This document shows positions 61,193 through 64,000 of a DNA stretch of 64,000 nt, one piece after another; position 1 is the stretch's first letter, and the number at the start of each line of letters is the position of its first letter. A model generated the notes under the pieces. That model did no database searches, was not told where the DNA came from, and was given only the letters and a program-made list of their open reading frames with translations. This stretch comes from an uncultured Phycisphaerales bacterium (lineage in GTDB: Bacteria > Planctomycetota > Phycisphaerae > WQYP01). Position numbers and translations under genes: made by a program. The stretch spans positions 62,001 to 126,000 of the forward strand of contig CAIMWO010000038.1 in assembly GCA_903845195.1 (NCBI GenBank), read 5' to 3'.

Positions 61193-62254
61193 ATGCCAGA
61201 GAATCAACCGCCGGTTATTACTTCCGTCCCGCCGATGCCGCCGGCTCCCGGCACGATGCCTCAAGGCCGGCCCGCAGCGCCGCGAAAACGCTTCAGCATC
61301 CTCGGTTTGATCAGCTTTATCCTATTGCTGCTTTCGCTGGCAGGTAATGCGATCCTGTTCATCCTGGTGATCTTGCTGGGCATCGCCAGCGACGGCGGCG
61401 GTTCGGCCCACGTGCAGGCGGAACGGCTGGTTCACGGCGGGGGAGACAAAATCGCGATCCTGCCGATCCAGGGCGTGATCGACACTGCGCAGGTAGAACG
61501 GGTCAACCAATATTGCGAGTACATCAAGGAGGACCGGTCGATCAAGGCCGTAATCGTGGAAGTCGACTCACCGGGCGGCGGGGTGACGTCTTCGGATGAG
61601 ATATTCCATTTGCTCAAGAAGCTGCGCGCCACCGATCGGAAGCTGGTCGTGTGCATGCGCGGGCTGGCGGCCTCGGGGGGTTATTACGTGTCGATGCCGG
61701 CGGAAAAAATTTATGCCGAGCCAACGACGCTTACGGGATCTATCGGCGTGATCATGTCGACGTTCGAGGCGACGGAAATGATGAAGAAGATCGGCCTGAA
61801 GCCGGAGACGGTGAAATCCGATGCGGCCGAGGAATACAAGGATGCCGGATCTCCGTTTCGGCCGTTCACGGATGCCGACCGGGCGTATTTCAAAAATCTG
61901 ATCAACCAGGCGCACGTGAAATTTTCCAAGATCGTCGAAGATGGACGCAGCGGAAAGCTGACCGAACCGATCGCCAACATCGCCGTGGGGAAAATTTGGA
62001 CCGCCGATGACGCACTCAAACTCGGCCTCGTGGATGAAATTGCCTACGAAGATGAAGTGTGGGAAAAGACGGCGTCGGAACTGTACCTGAAGAATCCGAC
62101 GATCGTGAGGCTGAAGAAACGCGATGGACTGTTCGAAGTGCTTGGCGCACATGCCCCAATGGGTGGCGGCAAGGTGGAGATTAGCGTGGATCCGAAATCG
62201 CTACGGCCGGCCGAATCGATGGAGATGGAATACCGGTACAACGGGATACGGTAA
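61193..62254 (+). CDS. sppA: Signal peptide peptidase SppA (short, Ser/Lys type)
   Basis: 353-residue membrane-anchored protease that breaks down released signal peptides. A Pro-rich cytoplasmic N-terminus of about 30 residues is followed by one helix (FSILGLISFILLLLSLAGNA). The catalytic Ser161 is in GLAASGGYYVSM. The general-base Lys216 is in EEYKDAGSPFRPFT, as in Bacillus-type SppA. The C-terminal tail carries no motif known to me. The ATG follows AAGGAACGC. A terminator follows after 30 bases. Confidence 0.95.
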   Translation: MPENQPPVITSVPPMPPAPGTMPQGRPAAPRKRFSILGLISFILLLLSLAGNAILFILVILLGIASDGGGSAHVQAERLVHGGGDKIAILPIQGVIDTAQVERVNQYCEYIKEDRSIKAVIVEVDSPGGGVTSSDEIFHLLKKLRATDRKLVVCMRGLAASGGYYVSMPAEKIYAEPTTLTGSIGVIMSTFEATEMMKKIGLKPETVKSDAAEEYKDAGSPFRPFTDADRAYFKNLINQAHVKFSKIVEDGRSGKLTEPIANIAVGKIWTADDALKLGLVDEIAYEDEVWEKTASELYLKNPTIVRLKKRDGLFEVLGAHAPMGGGKVEISVDPKSLRPAESMEMEYRYNGIR

Positions 62255-62258
62255 TTGG

Positions 62259-62279
62259 GAATAGAGAATAGTGAATAGA
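62259..62279. repeat. Tandem heptanucleotide repeat, three units
   Basis: GAATAGA, GAATAGT, GAATAGA directly after the sppA stop codon (TAA at 62252-62254) and before its terminator. Same three-unit form as at 26227-26247 with a different heptamer. Confidence 0.85.
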
Positions 62280-62284
62280 GAAGC

Positions 62285-62322
62285 CGGGACGTTGGCCATG
62301 ACGGCTTACGTCCCGTTTTTTT
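62285..62322 (+). terminator. Rho-independent terminator of sppA
   Basis: CGGGACGT and ACGTCCCG pair over eight bases around a 15-base loop, then seven T. It also serves the end of the convergent HAD gene region. Confidence 0.9.
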
Positions 62323-62329
62323 GCCGGTA

Positions 62330-63199
62330 TTACGAATGCAGGTGACCGGCGAGCAGGGCGTCGATGACCTGGGCGACGCCGCACTCGGACTGCGATGCGG
62401 TGACCCGCGTGGCGAATTTCCGGATCACGGGCGAAGCGCTACCCATCGCAAAGCTCAGTGAAGCACGCTGCAGCATGGCAATATCATTGATGTCGTCGCC
62501 GATGGCGATCACACGGTCGGCGGGGATCTGCATCATCTCGCACATTTTCTCGATGCCCGTCCATTTGCTCGTTACCTCGCAGTACACTTCGATGATCTGA
62601 CAATCGAAGTAGGGCGAGTAGATGGAATGGCTCGAAACTCGCGTGCCAAACTGCTCTGCGAGGGCACGCTCCAGCGGGGGACTGCTTTGAACGTCCACCA
62701 CGATGCCGAGACGAATCACATGCCGGCGAAACGCGCGCGGAATGTCGTCAACAATTGTCGCTTCCATGCGATTGGCCAGCAGCCATTCGACCGTGGCGCG
62801 ATGCGGTGGCCCGTGGTCGGCACGGAAGTAGATCGGTTGGCCGGTCTCGGGATGATCGGCAAGAACCAGGACGGCATGGCCGCGGCTGCCGAAGAAATCC
62901 ATGATTTCCAGCGCCAGATCGTAAGTCATGTGTCGGCAGGAAAGGCTTTTTCCGGTAGCCATGTCGCAGATCATCGCGCCGTTAACGAAGACGCCAGCAC
63001 CGGAAAGTCCTAGTGCGGCAATGGGGCCGGCGCATTCGCGGGAATTGCGGCCGGTGGCGAGGGCGACGTGGATGCCGGCATCACGCGCCCGGCGCAGGGC
63101 ATCGAAGTCGCGATCGTTCGCCTTGTGGTCGTAACCGATGAGCGTTCCGTCGAGATCGCAGGCAATGGCCCGCCAGTAGGGAACGGAATCCATACTCAT
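62330..63199 (-). CDS. HAD-family hydrolase (Cof type)
   Basis: 289-residue HAD phosphatase of the Cof/YidA type with a large cap domain. Motif I DLDGTLIGYD with the nucleophile Asp; motif II ALATGR with Thr; motif III Lys in the cap-end region; motif IV GDDINDIAML. Substrate is probably a sugar phosphate or a cofactor phosphate. The start ATG 63199 overlaps the stop of the upstream glycosyltransferase (ATGA), so the two are translationally coupled; ATG 63193 is an alternative. Confidence 0.93.
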   Translation of the reverse strand: MSMDSVPYWRAIACDLDGTLIGYDHKANDRDFDALRRARDAGIHVALATGRNSRECAGPIAALGLSGAGVFVNGAMICDMATGKSLSCRHMTYDLALEIMDFFGSRGHAVLVLADHPETGQPIYFRADHGPPHRATVEWLLANRMEATIVDDIPRAFRRHVIRLGIVVDVQSSPPLERALAEQFGTRVSSHSIYSPYFDCQIIEVYCEVTSKWTGIEKMCEMMQIPADRVIAIGDDINDIAMLQRASLSFAMGSASPVIRKFATRVTASQSECGVAQVIDALLAGHLHS

Positions 63200-64000
63200 A
63201 CTGCGTTCCGCCTTGCGGCCAATTGTTGGTAGAGAGCCTCGATGCGATTCACCATGAATGGCGCGGAAAATCGTTCGAGACAGAACGATTGGCCGTAGCG
63301 GCCCATCTCGACCGCAGCGGCGCGATCGGAGGCCATGCGGATCATCGCGTCGCGCAGTGAATACGCATCGCCGGTCTTTACGAGGAAGCCCGTCTTGTTT
63401 TCGATGCAGACCTCAGCAGCGCCGTCGCAATCGTAGGAAATGACGGGAACGCCGGCGAGTAATGCCTGCGGCAAAGCACGGGCCAGTCCTTCGCGATAAC
63501 TCGGATGAACGAGCGCATCCATTGCCGGAAGTAGCCGCGGCACTTCGGTAGGGGGGACCAGTCCGGTAAGCGTCACGCGATTGCGCCAGCCGCGATCCGC
63601 CAGCGTTTTTTCGAAACGCGTGCGGAAAACGCCATCGCCGATCCAGAGCAGATGGGCGCTGGGAATTTTCGCGAAGAGGTCAGCCATCTGTGCGATCAGA
63701 TCATCGTGGCCTTTGAGCGGTTGCAGACGCGAGATGGTTCCGAAAACAAACGCGGTGGGGGGGATATTCAACTTGGTCCGTACCTCATCACGTGTGATGC
63801 CGGGATGGATGAAAGGCTCGACTTCCATTGCGCTATAGATGGTGGTGAAGAGTTCGGGCTGACCAACGCCTGCGGCGAGCGCCTGCCTCGTCATAGCATC
63901 GGCAACGCAGATGATGGCATCACAGCGCCGTGCCGCCCAGCGTTCCATCGCGATCCAAAGTTTGCGCGCGGCCGCACTCTGGTAAGGATGGAACGGAAGG
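63196..64000 (-). CDS. GT4-family glycosyltransferase, C-terminal part (cut by window end)
   Basis: The frame is open to the window edge, and its N-terminus lies outside. The 267 residues present hold the junction (a HPYQSAAARKLWIAMERWAA stretch) and the donor-binding Rossmann domain: VFGTISRLQPLKGHDDLIAQ (the G-R-L-x-x-x-K-G-H element) and SYREGLARALPQALLAGVPV (the E-x7-E-like block in which Ala occupies the second Glu site). It is of the retaining GT4 family, probably building an envelope or capsule polysaccharide. It is coupled to the HAD phosphatase gene. Confidence 0.93.
   Translation of the reverse strand, partial: LPFHPYQSAAARKLWIAMERWAARRCDAIICVADAMTRQALAAGVGQPELFTTIYSAMEVEPFIHPGITRDEVRTKLNIPPTAFVFGTISRLQPLKGHDDLIAQMADLFAKIPSAHLLWIGDGVFRTRFEKTLADRGWRNRVTLTGLVPPTEVPRLLPAMDALVHPSYREGLARALPQALLAGVPVISYDCDGAAEVCIENKTGFLVKTGDAYSLRDAMIRMASDRAAAVEMGRYGQSFCLERFSAPFMVNRIEALYQQLAARRNAV

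Overview
The window looks like chromosomal DNA of a GC-rich, Gram-negative, heterotrophic bacterium. The best guess is a member of the Planctomycetota, possibly class Phycisphaerae. This is inferred from several things together. There is a cytochrome bd oxidase, a TonB-dependent receptor, a LolA-like carrier and lipoproteins, so an outer membrane is present. There are hopanoid-type genes. Genes that are usually clustered stand apart here: pheS has no pheT beside it, and rpmI-rplT has no infC. The intergenic spaces carry degenerate low-complexity repeats. No rRNA, phage, insertion sequence, CRISPR array or cas gene was seen.

Layout. 0-9 kb: end of an RND efflux pump, cydAB, a tRNA-Ser(CGA), a DedA protein, an unknown membrane protein, an alpha/beta hydrolase and an MlaE/MlaF-type ABC transporter pair. 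9-22 kb: a very large membrane-anchored coiled-coil protein (DUF4175-like), a glycosyltransferase, a second DedA protein, a 1010-residue TPR lipoprotein, YebC, a degenerate receiver domain, YgfZ, an enlarged prepilin peptidase and a Pal/OmpA-type lipoprotein. 22-31 kb: hisH-hisA, serine acetyltransferase, a Trm112-like protein that seems to start at CTG, agmatine deiminase, IspE, a UbiD-family decarboxylase and most of the unusual intergenic repeats. 31-36 kb: an L-arabinokinase-like sugar kinase, a TonB-dependent receptor, PanD and a sialate-O-acetylesterase-like enzyme. 36-47 kb: queE and queF, rpmI-rplT, pheS, an epimerase, a LolA-like protein with a DUF3261-like lipoprotein, a FapA-type protein, miaB and a sigma-70 factor. 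47-58 kb: a divergent block with squalene-hopene cyclase, a PhyH dioxygenase and a CPBP protease on the minus strand, and an HpnO-like aminotransferase, an HpnN-like RND exporter, an aldehyde dehydrogenase and a DUF6065-like protein on the plus strand. 58-64 kb: a HIT protein, glucose-6-phosphate dehydrogenase, a sugar isomerase/epimerase, SppA, a HAD phosphatase and a glycosyltransferase cut by the window end.

Most genes are housekeeping and stand alone or in groups of two to four. The 47-58 kb block is the clearest functional unit and fits synthesis, modification and export of a polycyclic triterpenoid membrane lipid.

Two larger-scale signals stand out. Between about 12.5 and 35 kb the plus strand is C-rich whichever strand is coding. 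From about 39 kb to the end it is G-rich whichever strand is coding. That is the sign change expected at a replication origin. Second, the intergenic spaces hold at least four distinct families of short repeats.
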